Shown: piece after piece, positions 1-10,652 of the stretch
How the letters are laid out: each line of letters begins with the position of its first letter
Position numbering within the stretch: position 1 is the first letter of the stretch
Source: Mercurialis annua
Lineage: Eukaryota > Streptophyta > Magnoliopsida > Malpighiales > Euphorbiaceae
DNA length: 64,000 bases
Assembly (NCBI RefSeq): GCF_937616625.2
Contig: NC_065571.1
Location: 48,903,651-48,967,650 of the forward strand
Direction of reading: 5' to 3'
The notes under the pieces: model-generated
What the model was told of the DNA's origin: nothing
Seen by the model: only the letters and a program-made list of their open reading frames with translations
Database searches by the model: none
Position numbers and translations under genes: made by a program

Positions 1-960
1 AATGTATCGGTGGTACATCTATGACGTATCAGGTGATGTATCTATAATGTATCATTGATGTATCCAATATGTATATACATGATATATAAATAAAAAAAAA
101 CTAATAACAATATAATGTCGTCTTATTAAACATTACAGAACACCATCCTAATCAACAACTCTATCTTCCAAATATGAGGCCAACAAACACTGCAATACAT
201 AGGTGATACCATCATCATCATTCATTAAATTATAGTCAACAATATCAATAAAACCCACACAATAAAGTTTTTGCATTGTTTCCGAGATGTATCAAATATG
301 TATCCAAAATGTATCGAATATGTACAACATGATTTAATTGTATATGAAATATGTATCTAACAAATACATCTAAAAGACATATATTAAGGATGTATATATC
401 ATGTATAAATTATATATTAACGATGTATCTGTTTAATACATTTTAAAAATATATCTATCATATATATAAATTATTTATCAGAGATATATCAAATATGTAT
501 ACAAAATATATATATGTAATACATGTAATAAAATTTTCAATCAGTCTTGGAGATGTATAAAAATATTAGTAATAAAACTTAAAAAAAGACAATAAAAAAA
601 AAAGTTTCGAACAACGAATATGTATCAAATATGTATTGCAAATGTATCGGATATGTATTCGAGGTGTACCGTATATGTATCATAGATGTATCAAATATCT
701 TTTTCAAATATTTTTTATATGTATCAAATATTCATCGGTTGATTCAATTAAATTGATAAAAATTAAAAATTAAAAATTAAAAGTTAATTAATTCAATTAA
801 ACTTCAATTTACTACATCTAGTTCACTTTTCGATCCAAAATTAAAAAAAAAGATTAACTCATCTATGCGTCGAGTAACTATTTTTCTTAAATAATAAATT
901 TAAAATTATTTAATATATCTGATATGTATCGAAAATGTATTTGAGATGTATTGGAAATGT
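1..960. repeat. TGTATC-rich degenerate repeat tract
   Basis: The motif ATGTATC and variants (GTATCAAATATGTATC, GTATCGGATATGTATT) recur every 10 to 25 bases across most of this stretch, separated by A/T-rich spacers. Spacing is irregular, so this is a decayed minisatellite-like tract, not a clean tandem array. It runs off the left edge of the window. Only one short open frame (276-148, minus) interrupts it. Confidence 0.6.
148..276 (-). other. short open frame of 42 codons, possible gene remnant
   Basis: A minus-strand frame from ATG at 276 to TAG at 148 reads like real protein, with clusters such as FIDIVDYN, MNDDDGITYV and YLEDRVVD. It is acidic and lies inside the TGTATC-rich repeat. I do not recognise a family. 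It could be the last exon of a gene, a transposon gene tail, or chance. No start context or splice site is convincing. Confidence 0.2.
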
Positions 961-1600
961 ATTAAATGGTGATTTTCCAACTTGTTGTTGCTTCATACGA
1001 TTTAAGCCTAGAAATTGAGTATGGATGCTTCAAGGAAAAGAAAACGCTTGATTTAGGTATTACTATGTGAGCTTCAGATTATCCTAGTATATGGCTCATT
1101 GGCATAAATCATTCAATATAAACATAATTTATGAATTTTTTACCCTTCATGATCCAAATTGTAATAATTCCATCACTAGAACTCAATGCCTATCTAAAAA
1201 AACACAATCTACATAACATTCAAGTGCCACTTCAAGATTAACCTGCATTATTATAGACTAATATGATCAAATTGACCCTTTTTAAAAAATGGTAAAATTA
1301 TCATTTCTAACCTACTCCATCTCTTTCGTTCCCATCATACCATCTCTTCCATTTTCATCACCTGCACTCATAAAATAATCTGACGGCATTCAAAATCATT
1401 TTCTCTTCAAAAACATTTCAAAATTATCAATTACACATTAATCAAACCACAAATAAAATTTAAAGTGTTCTTACCCAAGATCAAAAACCCACAAATCCTT
1501 ATTCATTCAAAACCTTTTTAACAAATTACTTCATAAATTTCTCAAGAAATAAACACATTTACCAATTAATATTAACCTCATAACTCTTCCTCTTCCATTT
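961..1600. other. intergenic, no gene seen
   Basis: A/T-rich sequence without a supportable open frame or splice pattern. It precedes the patch of rearranged gene fragments. Confidence 0.5.
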
Positions 1601-1638
1601 CTTCACTGCTCAGCCCCTAGAATTTCGAATCCTCCACC

Positions 1639-1746
1639 TCAAATAACTTGCTTCAAAGCATCAATACCTTCTAAAACCGAACTAAGCAATTGAGAATCAA
1701 GTGAGTCATCAGGCTTTGATAATTTATTCAGTTCGAACAATGAACT
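1639..1746 (-). pseudogene. unidentified 35-codon coding fragment
   Basis: On the minus strand, 35 codons (1746-1639) end in TGA and include ELNKLSKPDDSLDSQLLSSV, a composition typical of a real C-terminus. An in-frame TAG lies directly upstream and no intron boundary is clear. It lies about 260 bp from a photolyase-like fragment on the other strand, which suggests a patch of captured or relocated exon pieces. Family unknown. Confidence 0.3.
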
Positions 1747-2002
1747 CTAAGGCTCTGATAATGAAAATCTCCTTGTCTGTTTGCATGACGCCTCACCAAA
1801 CAAGGTAATTATTTTCAGAGAAAGAAAAAAATGGCGATTGGTTTTGGATTGGTGGTTTTGATATAAAAAATGCAGGTTAATCAATAGTCATCTCCGTCGG
1901 TGTCTTTTTTTTTATTTTAGCTTTCTACTGACAAACTCTTTTTTCACCCACCAAAATCCCACTCAAACTTCATCTCTATCTCACATCTCACTCACTTCAC
2001 AA

Positions 2003-2254
2003 GTGCTCCACCACCCACGCCTCTTCTTCAACTCCACCGTCTCCACCAACCCTTTCCACCGCACTCTCTCCTTAACCCCGCGCCGCCCCTCCGACCCTTC
2101 AAACGCCGCCACCATTCGTCGAGCTTCCATCGTCTGGCTGCACAATGACCTCCGAGTCCACGCCGCCATTCGTCGAGCTTCCACCGTCGACCCTTCAAAC
2201 GCCGCCGCCATTAGCTGTATTGTAATAATAGTTAGATTTGTCTATATTTCATAG
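2003..2254 (+). pseudogene. rearranged fragment resembling photolyase-like PHR2
   Basis: The plus-strand frame contains STVSTNPFHRTLSLTPRRPS followed by DPSNAATIRRASIVWLHNDL and RVH. From memory this matches the region before and at the start of the photolyase domain of plant PHR2 (pattern [30 protein letters not shown]). The core WFRNDLR is WLHNDLR here. After RVH the sequence returns to AAIRRAS and VDPSNAAAI, so a piece of the same exon has been duplicated, and then coding similarity stops. About 80 codons of a protein several times longer are present, with no downstream exons, so this is a broken fragment. Capture by a transposon is possible but no element ends were found. Confidence 0.5.
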
Positions 2255-2499
2255 ATCTTGAATAAAAAAATTTACAGAAAAAAGAGAGAGAGAGAAGAAC
2301 AATGGAGAGAGAAAATTATGGGTTAGAAAAAAAAGAATAAAAAATGACAAATGTAAGGCTAGGATTAATTATGTAGGAGATGTAATATTTTACCGTTTAG
2401 TGACATTTAATGTAAAAGAGAAGTTAGCATAGGTGAAAGAATTGGACACCCTTAGCAAAAATGTAAAAAAAGCCCGGTTTTGGCCCAATTCTGTAATTT

Positions 2500-3286
2500 T
2501 CTCCAGATAATAAGTCGATATTTTGTCGAGAGATAATACAAAATAATTAAGTTAATTTACGCCATTTTTTTTAAAATAAATAGTGTACATTGATTGAACA
2601 TAATATATTAATAATCTTGATACATGATATTACCTAATGTGATATGGCTGTGCATAGACGAAAGCACCTGGAACAAAAAAAAAGCCTTAAAAATAGAAAT
2701 AATTTGCACAATACTGAAACACCTAAAGAAAAAATCAACCTCAGTTCGCAGAGTTGTGTGAGGCAGCCTACGAAATTCATAAATTTATATTTATCATGTA
2801 AGGTAGGTGGGCAATGCAAAGTCCTTTCTTTATGTCTTGAGAATTGAAAATTAAAATTGTGATAAGAAATTGAATAGTAGTACAAAACATACGGAACGGC
2901 TGCCCGCAATTTAAGGCTCTTGTAAGATATGTGTAGATATTCAAATTTAATTTTTATAGAGCTCTATGTATAGAGATGCAGAGGACAGCTGTGATTTCAA
3001 TTCATATTTTTTTTTAAAAAAGAGGCCTATTTTCCAAAACTGGCCTACAATTTTATATGCACAATGTCCAAAGTACTATTATATGACACCGTAGGTAATT
3101 ATTTGTTCACATGCATTCGTTGTAAACCAATTTGTGAAATTGAAAAGATAAAGAGTTCTACATGTTGTTAACTCCACTAATGTTATATATTTTGGCATTT
3201 AAAGAAAAGGTCCCATTTTGTATTATATTGATGAGTGTATTTATAGGACATGAGAGTTGCTTTTCTTTTTAGGCACAATTAATATA
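2500..3286. other. intergenic, no gene seen
   Basis: A/T-rich sequence. Short frames on both strands around 2634-2909 overlap each other, show no protein-like composition and have no splice context. Confidence 0.5.
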
Positions 3287-3468
3287 GATTTCCACAAACA
3301 CATTATGCTAGTCAAAGCACAATTCAAATCTAATTTAACCCATGGTTCGTGAAGAACTGTACAATGTACAGATTTTTGATTTCCACCAACACATTATATT
3401 AGCCATAGGACAATTCAAATCTAATTTAACCCATGGCTCGTTAAAAACTGTACAATGTACAGGGTTTT
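3287..3468. repeat. two-copy tandem repeat, 91-bp unit
   Basis: Copy 1 (3287-3377) and copy 2 (3378-3468) each run from GATTTCCAC through AACACATTAT, AATTCAAATCTAATTTAACC, CATGG and the palindrome CTGTACAATGTACAG. They differ at about a dozen positions. The same CTGTACAATGTACAG box occurs once more near 23385. Confidence 0.75.
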
Positions 3469-4420
3469 AAACTTCAACTTTATAATATAGAATATATAGA
3501 TGTTGTCACCATTGACTGGGGATGATAATGTGTGCCCTGCTCATATAGCTGTAAAGAGCTTGGTTATAATGTTGAAGCTACTCTGATAAGTATATCTGAA
3601 TCTTGATGCCGGCATATGATGGATCAATCGTCCTGCAGAATGAGTATAGTTTAGTCATGGGAGTTATTAGGATTCTCCACTCTCATTTAATCCTGTAATT
3701 TGATGAACCTTCAGCAGTTGTGTCAAGAGACCCGTAAATTCAATTATTTTCTGGCACGTTGGACGTGGTTGAGTTTTCACTGAATCAGTATTGTATACAC
3801 TATACAGTATAGTAGGCTTGATGGGACAATTACTTTGGATACAAGAGACAGGGCAGTGAAAGATTTCAACACTGATCCTGAGCTATAATGATCTCTACAT
3901 GGTAATTATTGATACATCTTTCTGAAATTTATGAGAGTACTATGTAAGATATTCCATTATTTTGGGTAGGAGAATCCTACTGTCCTACTGTCCCAGGCAC
4001 CATAATATGGAATTGGTCGACTCATCCTGTTACTGTAACCCGACTCAGCCCTGCGGTTCATAGCTCCTGAGTTATTGGGGCAGTAAATTAGAATCACAAT
4101 AGTAGTTGTAAAGTATGAAGGTTAAATGGGCAGGGTGTCTGGTCCGATTCTGTACAGGATACATTTTTATTTCATATGTATAATCCTCAGCACAGTGATA
4201 TTATTTGATTTCTTCGGTTGCCTTATCTCATTTTCTCACCTCTTTTGCATTGATAATAGCAGAAGAATTTGATTGAGAAAAACCTGAAATGATCCCCAAA
4301 GCAATGCAAACAAAATCTCGAAATAACAAACCCATAAGGACATGAGACTTACTAAATAGACCGAGTAGATATACAAGAATAATCAACTCAGCCAAATATA
4401 AACTTTAAACTTGATCCTAC
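3469..4420. other. intergenic, no gene seen
   Basis: Base composition is less A/T-rich than the flanks, but I see no open frame, splice pattern or repeat that I can name. It lies beyond the 3' end of the CRY-DASH pseudogene, so part of it may have been duplicated along with it. Confidence 0.35.
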
Positions 4421-4438
4421 AATGATCAACTTCAAGAG

Positions 4439-5550
4439 CTATTGAAATCTGTTGGACTTGAATCCTTTTCTGTGTCTGCTAGAGTAGTTGCTTTGCTTTG
4501 TGGCAAAGGTCCGGCCCTCTGCCTCATGCTTCGTAGGGTATCCATATTTCAGAGGTACAATTTGATCAATGTACAATTTTCCAAAAAAGTCCCTTTTTTC
4601 TTTCTCTAGTTTTTTTAGTTGTGGCAACCAGTATTTCCACATACTCCCCTTCAGCATCATAACTTTACGCCTGCCAATTAAGAAAAGTATCTTCATGGCA
4701 ATATCATAAGCACAGCCAGCTTGTAAATATAAATATTGAAACCGATAAATATTAGGGGAATTTCATAATTAGTCACCCTCCCTAGGATCATTCCCAAATC
4801 CTTCATAAGAGAACTGAGGATCACACACATAAAATGCTAACAAACAAGTTTCTTGACCTTAAATTTTCCAAAATAAACCCTCTTTGCTTATATTGTGCAT
4901 ACTTATGTACAAACGTCAAACAAGAAAGAAAGAGAAAGACCATGTATGTGCAGAAGATTGCCTTACCTGCACCATAAGTCCAATTCCCATCATTGGATTC
5001 CGAGAGGCATGTCTCTAACAGTTCAGCTCCCATACACCAGTCAATCCCCATATCTCGAACAAGAAATGAACACACGATCCAGATTTAAATAATTGGATAA
5101 TTTAATACCAGCAACGGAATTGTGGTGGTGTTAGATTTCCAAGTCAAATGATAACTTCGGTTGTAATATATCACATTATAATCATGTCTTGTCCTCAATT
5201 TAACATGAGACCAGTGGTGGAAAGTTCCTCCATGTTAGCATCTATTAGAGTTAGCCAAAGTATTGCAAGCAAATGAGCATTGCAGTTTGACTGACATTAA
5301 AATCTAAAAGTAATCCTGCCAAATTGATTCAAACAACACCCTGAAAAGTCAGGTTAGGATATCATAACACCACCAGAAAGAGAAAAGTTGTCAAGTTCGT
5401 ATAACTGAATTGAACAGGTCAGTTTGTGTTTGCAAGTATACAATACACATTCTTGTTAAAGGTCAGGGAGGGAGAGAAACCAGTATATATGTGGAACATT
5501 AGCTTGCCATTCCTTTTCATATCTCCAATCAATTTGAACCAGGAAAAAAG
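4439..5550 (-). pseudogene. truncated cryptochrome DASH pseudogene (3' half)
   Basis: This is a partial copy of the 3' half of the CRY-DASH gene at 14229-10653. Recognisable in order on the minus strand are intron sequence and the end of the STYW exon (about 5550-5330), the [11 protein letters not shown] exon (about 5265-5200), the [12 protein letters not shown] exon (about 5075-4965), remains of the DPRED exon (about 4800-4760) and the last exon with [16 protein letters not shown]. It is broken in several ways: TGA replaces an Arg codon after LML, an extra base sits in the run before ACTGGTTG of the last exon compared with the intact gene, the LFESWRD exon is missing, and the last exon carries an insertion (about KHEAEGRTFATK). 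Introns are matched as well as exons, so this came from DNA duplication and not from retrotransposition. Confidence 0.85.
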
Positions 5551-6840
5551 AATTCAGTGTCTAGGGTTCAAAGCTTTGATTTGGCATTATTAATTTCTTT
5601 TTGTTACATTTATTTATTTGAAACAAATAACTATCATAGTTAAAAGGTACGATGAAACAACATAACCTTTTACGACAAAACATAATGTTTGATAATACAT
5701 TTTTCTTGCCTATAAAAAGCTAAGCGTTTTGCATATTTATTAAGAGAGTTTTATGCTTTGTTGTATCTTGGGTAAATCGCTTCATATTGGGCAATATCAA
5801 TTTTCTGTACGCCTCAAAGCAATTTCGTTTTCAGTTATAATTATTTTCTAACATTGTGCGTCTTGAAACTTTGCATTAATTTTCCTCATCTGTAAAGGTG
5901 GGTAGTTATGATTTTGCCAAGATTAAGAGGCTTAACTATGAATTATTGACTGTTTCAGAATAAATTTTTACATAAATTTTTACAATGGCAGACATTTATC
6001 ACCATCTTCAAATTGTTTACTTATCAAACATCCCAAGTATTTTAATTTTAGGGTCTTCATCACGTCTGCCTCTTGCCCAAGAAGACATAATCTCTAAATA
6101 ATACAAACAACTAGCATTTCAGTTAATTAATTAACATCATGAGTAACAATGGCAATCGTACATCAAGCTTCAAGAGAACATTATGAACCTTATACAATAT
6201 GATACGAGACACTTTTTGAAAGCATGTTTGGAGGATTTAAGGTTCAAACTGTTCATATATGGTAAATAATTAGGGATTAGTGCAGTTATATATACAAGAT
6301 AATAGAGATTCTAATTACTAATTTCATAATTTGCCACTAAATCAGGCAATTTGGTGTTGAAGTTGGAAATTATATATAAATAGTGGTTAAGTAGTTGACA
6401 GAGTTTTATGTGTGAATAATAAGATGATTTAGTTGCAGATTCAGGATTGGTATGCTATTTGTTAACAATTCACAGTAAAATAATGTGTATCCCAAAAATG
6501 CAATGATTAACCAACTTTTGTTGATCGAGGAAGAAACGACTAATAGTATTTCCAGACGGGATTCAAGCAGGTAGTTGAATCTCAATCTCGAACAAACAAG
6601 TTACCCTCTTATTAAACTATGCTATGTTACTGCTAGGTTGGATACACTTCATATTCTAAAACTCTATTTAAGATTACACATTTTATCCTAAACATCCTAT
6701 AATTCCATACAGACATGTATGTATTGTCAATCCACGTAACTTTATTTAATAATTCAAATATGTTATTCTAAAATTGAATACGACCAAACACAAATTCCAA
6801 TTATATTGAAAAAGTAAAATATCCTACAGGGAAAATTTCA
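5551..6840. other. intergenic, no gene seen
   Basis: A/T-rich DNA between the CRY-DASH pseudogene and the 3' end of the KH-domain gene. The 3' UTR of the latter should extend into its right end. No convincing frame, RNA gene or transposon end. Confidence 0.45.
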
Positions 6841-6849
6841 TGCAAACGT

Positions 6850-9333
6850 TCAAAACCTGTAACTGCTATAACCTCCTACTCCGGGGGATCCATACCCGCC
6901 AAAGCTTGATGATCCATATCCTCCTAGATGTGATCCAAAAGAAGATGAAGGGTAGGTGGTCTCCGCTGCTTGTGAATATGAACTATATCCTGTATCCACT
7001 TTCCCATAAATACTGCCAGCAGTCTGCTCCTTCTGGCTATTAATGAAGTCCTGAAACCAATAATTCCAAATTTGAACAAATAATTTAAAAGCATTCACAG
7101 ATGCACAACCATCTCTTCCAAGGTAAAGCAGAATGCTTCACAAAAATTGATTGAATAGTTACATATCCAAATGATCAATTTGTCAAATTTAGTAAGATTC
7201 ATATGATCATAAAAGGGTGGGTCTATTTCCATTATCTAAGTTGCTTGTGAAGACAAAGTTGTGGAAATACCATGCTTTACTTTTCTGTCTGTTCAATCTT
7301 TTTCATTGAGAAAAAGTGAAGCTAAGTTTAAAATTCATAGGTCAGCCAAAAGAGAAAAAAATATTTCATGAGCACATTCCAGGTACTATAACGTATATCC
7401 AGCTTGCCACAATCTGGCACAAAGTTTGCCATTTAAAAAAAAAAGTGAAACTGGAATGTGCCAAATAGCAAAATGCTTAATCTCATTATAGAAAAGCAAT
7501 TACCTGAATGAGTTGTTGTGCCATCTGAACCTGAGACGTGGTGCCTTTGATTTCCACGGTGATCTCATCAGGTGTTCTACTCTCCTGTATCGTAAGAATT
7601 GCTCTGCTAGTATGACGAATGTATGCAATATTTGATCCACCAACTCCAATGATGTCCTCAGCATACGAGAGAGGTACTTGCATAGTTTGTGTCATCTGAA
7701 TGAAATAATTCATCAGGACCAATCACATTATAGGTAGGCAATTAATATGATGTTAAATGAAGACTTCTCCATGAACTCGTTACATATATCATACGGCATC
7801 TATGCGAGTTCAAGTGAAAGCAAGACAGATTTCCTCCATCTAAACTTGCAGTATAAAGCTAACTGAAAATCTAACTAAATATAAGATATTTACATTCTCA
7901 GGCATGATATTGCATTTGGCATAGAATGTCTAGCCTCTTGCCCAACTGCAATAAGTAAAGACAGATCCTAAAGTCTTTTATTACAGTTGATGGACTTTAC
8001 TCAATAAAGGACTATAGCCAATCAGTTGCCCTAATATAATCAAAAACTATAAATCACATTTAACAGAAATAAGTAATGATTAAACAAACCTGAGTAACTA
8101 TAGGAGCAGCTGTGCGACCAAGCACTGTTGAACGTAATCCGCTAAGTGAAGAATCGTGCCCATAAAGTGAAAGTCCTGATTGCGAGATTTTTGGGTCAAG
8201 ATGTGATTCAGGATCATACATTGAAGGATCTCGCTTCAAGGACAGAGAGTATTCAGAACCAATTCCAACCTGAGATGCAGGAGCTGAATGGAGGGAAGGG
8301 AGTGAGGGATAAATTTTATCAGCTCTAACATCAGCTGAGCGGTCCTGAGAGGCTACTGCATTGGACTGCAACAGACTATGAATTAATCAGAAATTCTAAC
8401 TCAAGCCTGGAAATTTCTAATACTAACACTGAAACTTACATTTTTCTCAAACAAAGGAATGATCGTATGGTCAACCAAAAACTTCCTCAGCTGGCCTATA
8501 ACCCCTTCTAATGCTTTTAAAACATTTAAAGCTTCACCATGTATCTCAACAACTCTCTCGTCTGAAGCAGCATACGAAGGCGCTTCCTCTACAACAAAAA
8601 AGCAGGCATCAAAACCCGATTTCTAAACTAAATAAAGATGGAAGAACCCTATTGCTTAACTATAAAAGACGGAAACTGCTAGAACCGCACCTTCTGATAA
8701 AACACGGACAGTGGCACGGGAGCTTTCCTGGATCGATTTGATTGTAGATCCCTGCTTGCCAATTAAGTTTATCGCTTGCGACGACGCAACTAATAAACTG
8801 ATGGAGCAAAATGCAGCACCAGCAACAGCTGAAGTAACACTATCACCTTCACCGGCAGATAAACCGCTGACACGTTTGAACACTCTTATCACTGCATCCA
8901 TGGCAGGAGATTGAGCTGCTTCCGGCTCTTCTTTTCCAGTTATCAAAACCTAAAAGAAAAACATACAAATTAGGGATTCATTGTGAGATGCACAGTTAAA
9001 TTAAAAAAAACATGAGTTTGACAGTAACCCTAATTTTAAAAGTAATAATATTGAAAATTAAAAGGTAATGATACTAACAACGCGATCGGCGATGGACGGA
9101 GGGCCTTGAAGGACGCGTATCCGGGCGCGAGATTCGTCGCACATTTTTTTAATGAGTTCTCCTTTACGGCCAATTATACTTCCGACTTTGACGACCGGAA
9201 CAATCAGCCGGAACACGTTGTATCCCGGCCATCCTGGCCACTTTACCTCCGGTGTTGTTGTTGTTGTTTCCTCCGCTTCTTCTATCTTTACCGCCGCATC
9301 GGTTTCTGGTGGCACAGACATGACGGTCGTCAT
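6850..9333 (-). CDS. KH-domain RNA-binding protein, PEPPER/FLK-like
   Basis: Predicted nuclear RNA-binding protein of 443 aa with three KH domains, similar to Arabidopsis PEPPER and FLK, which act on floral-regulator transcripts. Six exons: 9333-9079, 8949-8691, 8588-8440, 8365-8090, 7695-7504, 7050-6850. All introns are GT-AG and the frame closes exactly. KH1 shows [20 protein letters not shown] (about residues 40-60), KH2 has [19 protein letters not shown], and KH3 has [17 protein letters not shown]. Each carries the GxxG loop (GRKG, GKQG, GVGG). The C-terminus is Gly/Tyr/Ser-rich, ending GGYSSYRF. Start chosen at the first Met, [12 protein letters not shown], followed by an acidic Thr-rich leader before PGWPG, as usual in this family. 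The spacer to the CRY-DASH gene is about 1.3 kb. Which PEPPER/FLK paralogue it represents is uncertain. Confidence 0.92.
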
Positions 9334-9339
9334 CAGACT

Positions 9340-9926
9340 TCTTTAGAACTTAGTGGCTTTCGCTTAAACAAAAGGACTTCTTTTCTGTGATGTTAAATTG
9401 CACAGCAGTTTAATAATTTTGGGAATATATGACATCATCACATTCCTAGTCAATTTAAGGAATCCTTTTTCAAAATAGACAATTAAAAGCTTTGTTTAGT
9501 TGAATTGAATTAAATTCCATATAAAATTTAATTATAATTATTACTCCAAAAAAAGTTAATTATAATTATATAATACTATAATGTAATTTTATAAAATTTC
9601 TAAAATAAATTATATTTGTATTAAATAATAAATGTACGCTTGCAATTTGTAGTATGAAAATAAAAACAAAATATCTTATAAAAAGTAAACTACTTAAGTA
9701 TTATAAAAATAAAAATTAATTGTTTGTAACTTCATCACTCTATATCTTTTTTCACCTTTCTATTTTCACCATAATTAGGTTCAAATAAAAAAAATTATCA
9801 TATTCAAATTTATTTTCAATTATTTTAGTTATAACTTATAACCGCTATTTAAAAAATTGATTAAACTAAGAGTAAAAGAAATAGAAAAATTGAATGACTC
9901 TTTAATAAGTACTAAATATAATTAAA
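9340..9926. promoter_or_regulatory. upstream region of the KH-domain gene
   Basis: About 590 bp of A/T-rich DNA directly upstream of the minus-strand KH gene start. It must hold that gene's promoter and 5' UTR, but I cannot name a TATA box or transcription start with confidence. Confidence 0.35.
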
Positions 9927-10087
9927 GGATTGGGATTCCTTCAAGTTCATTCACGATCTACACCATTCATTGTAAAATGAACGGTGTAGATTAATTTGAT
10001 TAAAATTATGCTTTTTTAATCTACACCGTTCATTACAAAATGAACGGTGTAGATCGTGAACATGACCCCCTCAAGAAATCCCAATCC
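9927..10087. mobile_element. 161-bp MULE-type MITE made of nested palindromes
   Basis: The element starts GGATTGGGATTCC and ends GGAAATCCCAATCC-like (AAATCCCAATCC). It is flanked by a perfect 9-bp target duplication ATAATTAAA (9918-9926 and 10088-10096), the length typical of Mutator-like elements. Inside, the block ATCTACACC(A/G)TTCATT...AATGAACGGTGTAGAT occurs twice and each copy is itself a hairpin. The whole element therefore folds as one long hairpin or as two smaller ones. It lies between the KH and CRY-DASH genes. Confidence 0.85.
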
Positions 10088-10465
10088 ATAATTAAATACA
10101 TATCGTTTTAGAGTAAAATAGTTGTAAAAAAATAGCCAGGCCAAGCAAGATTTCGCCCCGCCCTAAATAAAGTTGGGTGAACAACAAAACTAACCAAACA
10201 AATTACTTAACTTTTAAAATTACTTAAATTTAAAAATTTCATATTTGACTAAAAAAGAAAAACTTTTCATGTTTTACGCTCTTATTACCAAAGATACATA
10301 TTTCATACATATATTGCATATACATTTTTAGTATAGAAAATTTTGAACCGTTTTTTATACTTTTTTTGTTTAAGTTTCCCAATAAAGTTTCTGGCTCACT
10401 GGCTATGGCCATGTCCATGAGGATCTATCTTTATCTAATTTTATTTGGTTTACTTTGTCTTGCAG

Positions 10466-10542
10466 GATGAAAAGAGAAGAATGGTTGCATCTGCATTTGG
10501 TCAAGACAGAACAAGAATGCCATTGAATGGAGATGATAATTG
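10466..10542 (+). pseudogene. exon fragment resembling a SNF2-helicase C-terminus
   Basis: A plus-strand acceptor-like TTGTCTTGCAG is followed by codons for DEKRRMVASAFGQDRTRM and PLNGDDN. The string KR.MVASAFG.D recalls the C-terminal tail of plant SNF2/RING helicases such as CHR28, where it is followed by TRLTVEDL.YLFM. Here the similarity fades after RTRM. No other exons of such a gene are nearby, so this is an isolated fragment just beyond the CRY-DASH stop codon. Recognition is from memory and moderate at best. Confidence 0.35.
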
Positions 10543-10652
10543 TTTTACTTTGTTTTTTTTATCATGTCCTGAGACCGACTGCTTACAAGGTCTTAAGCAC
10601 TTGCCCATCTCAGCGACAGAGAGAGATGCAGCAATAATCAACTCAGCCACTT

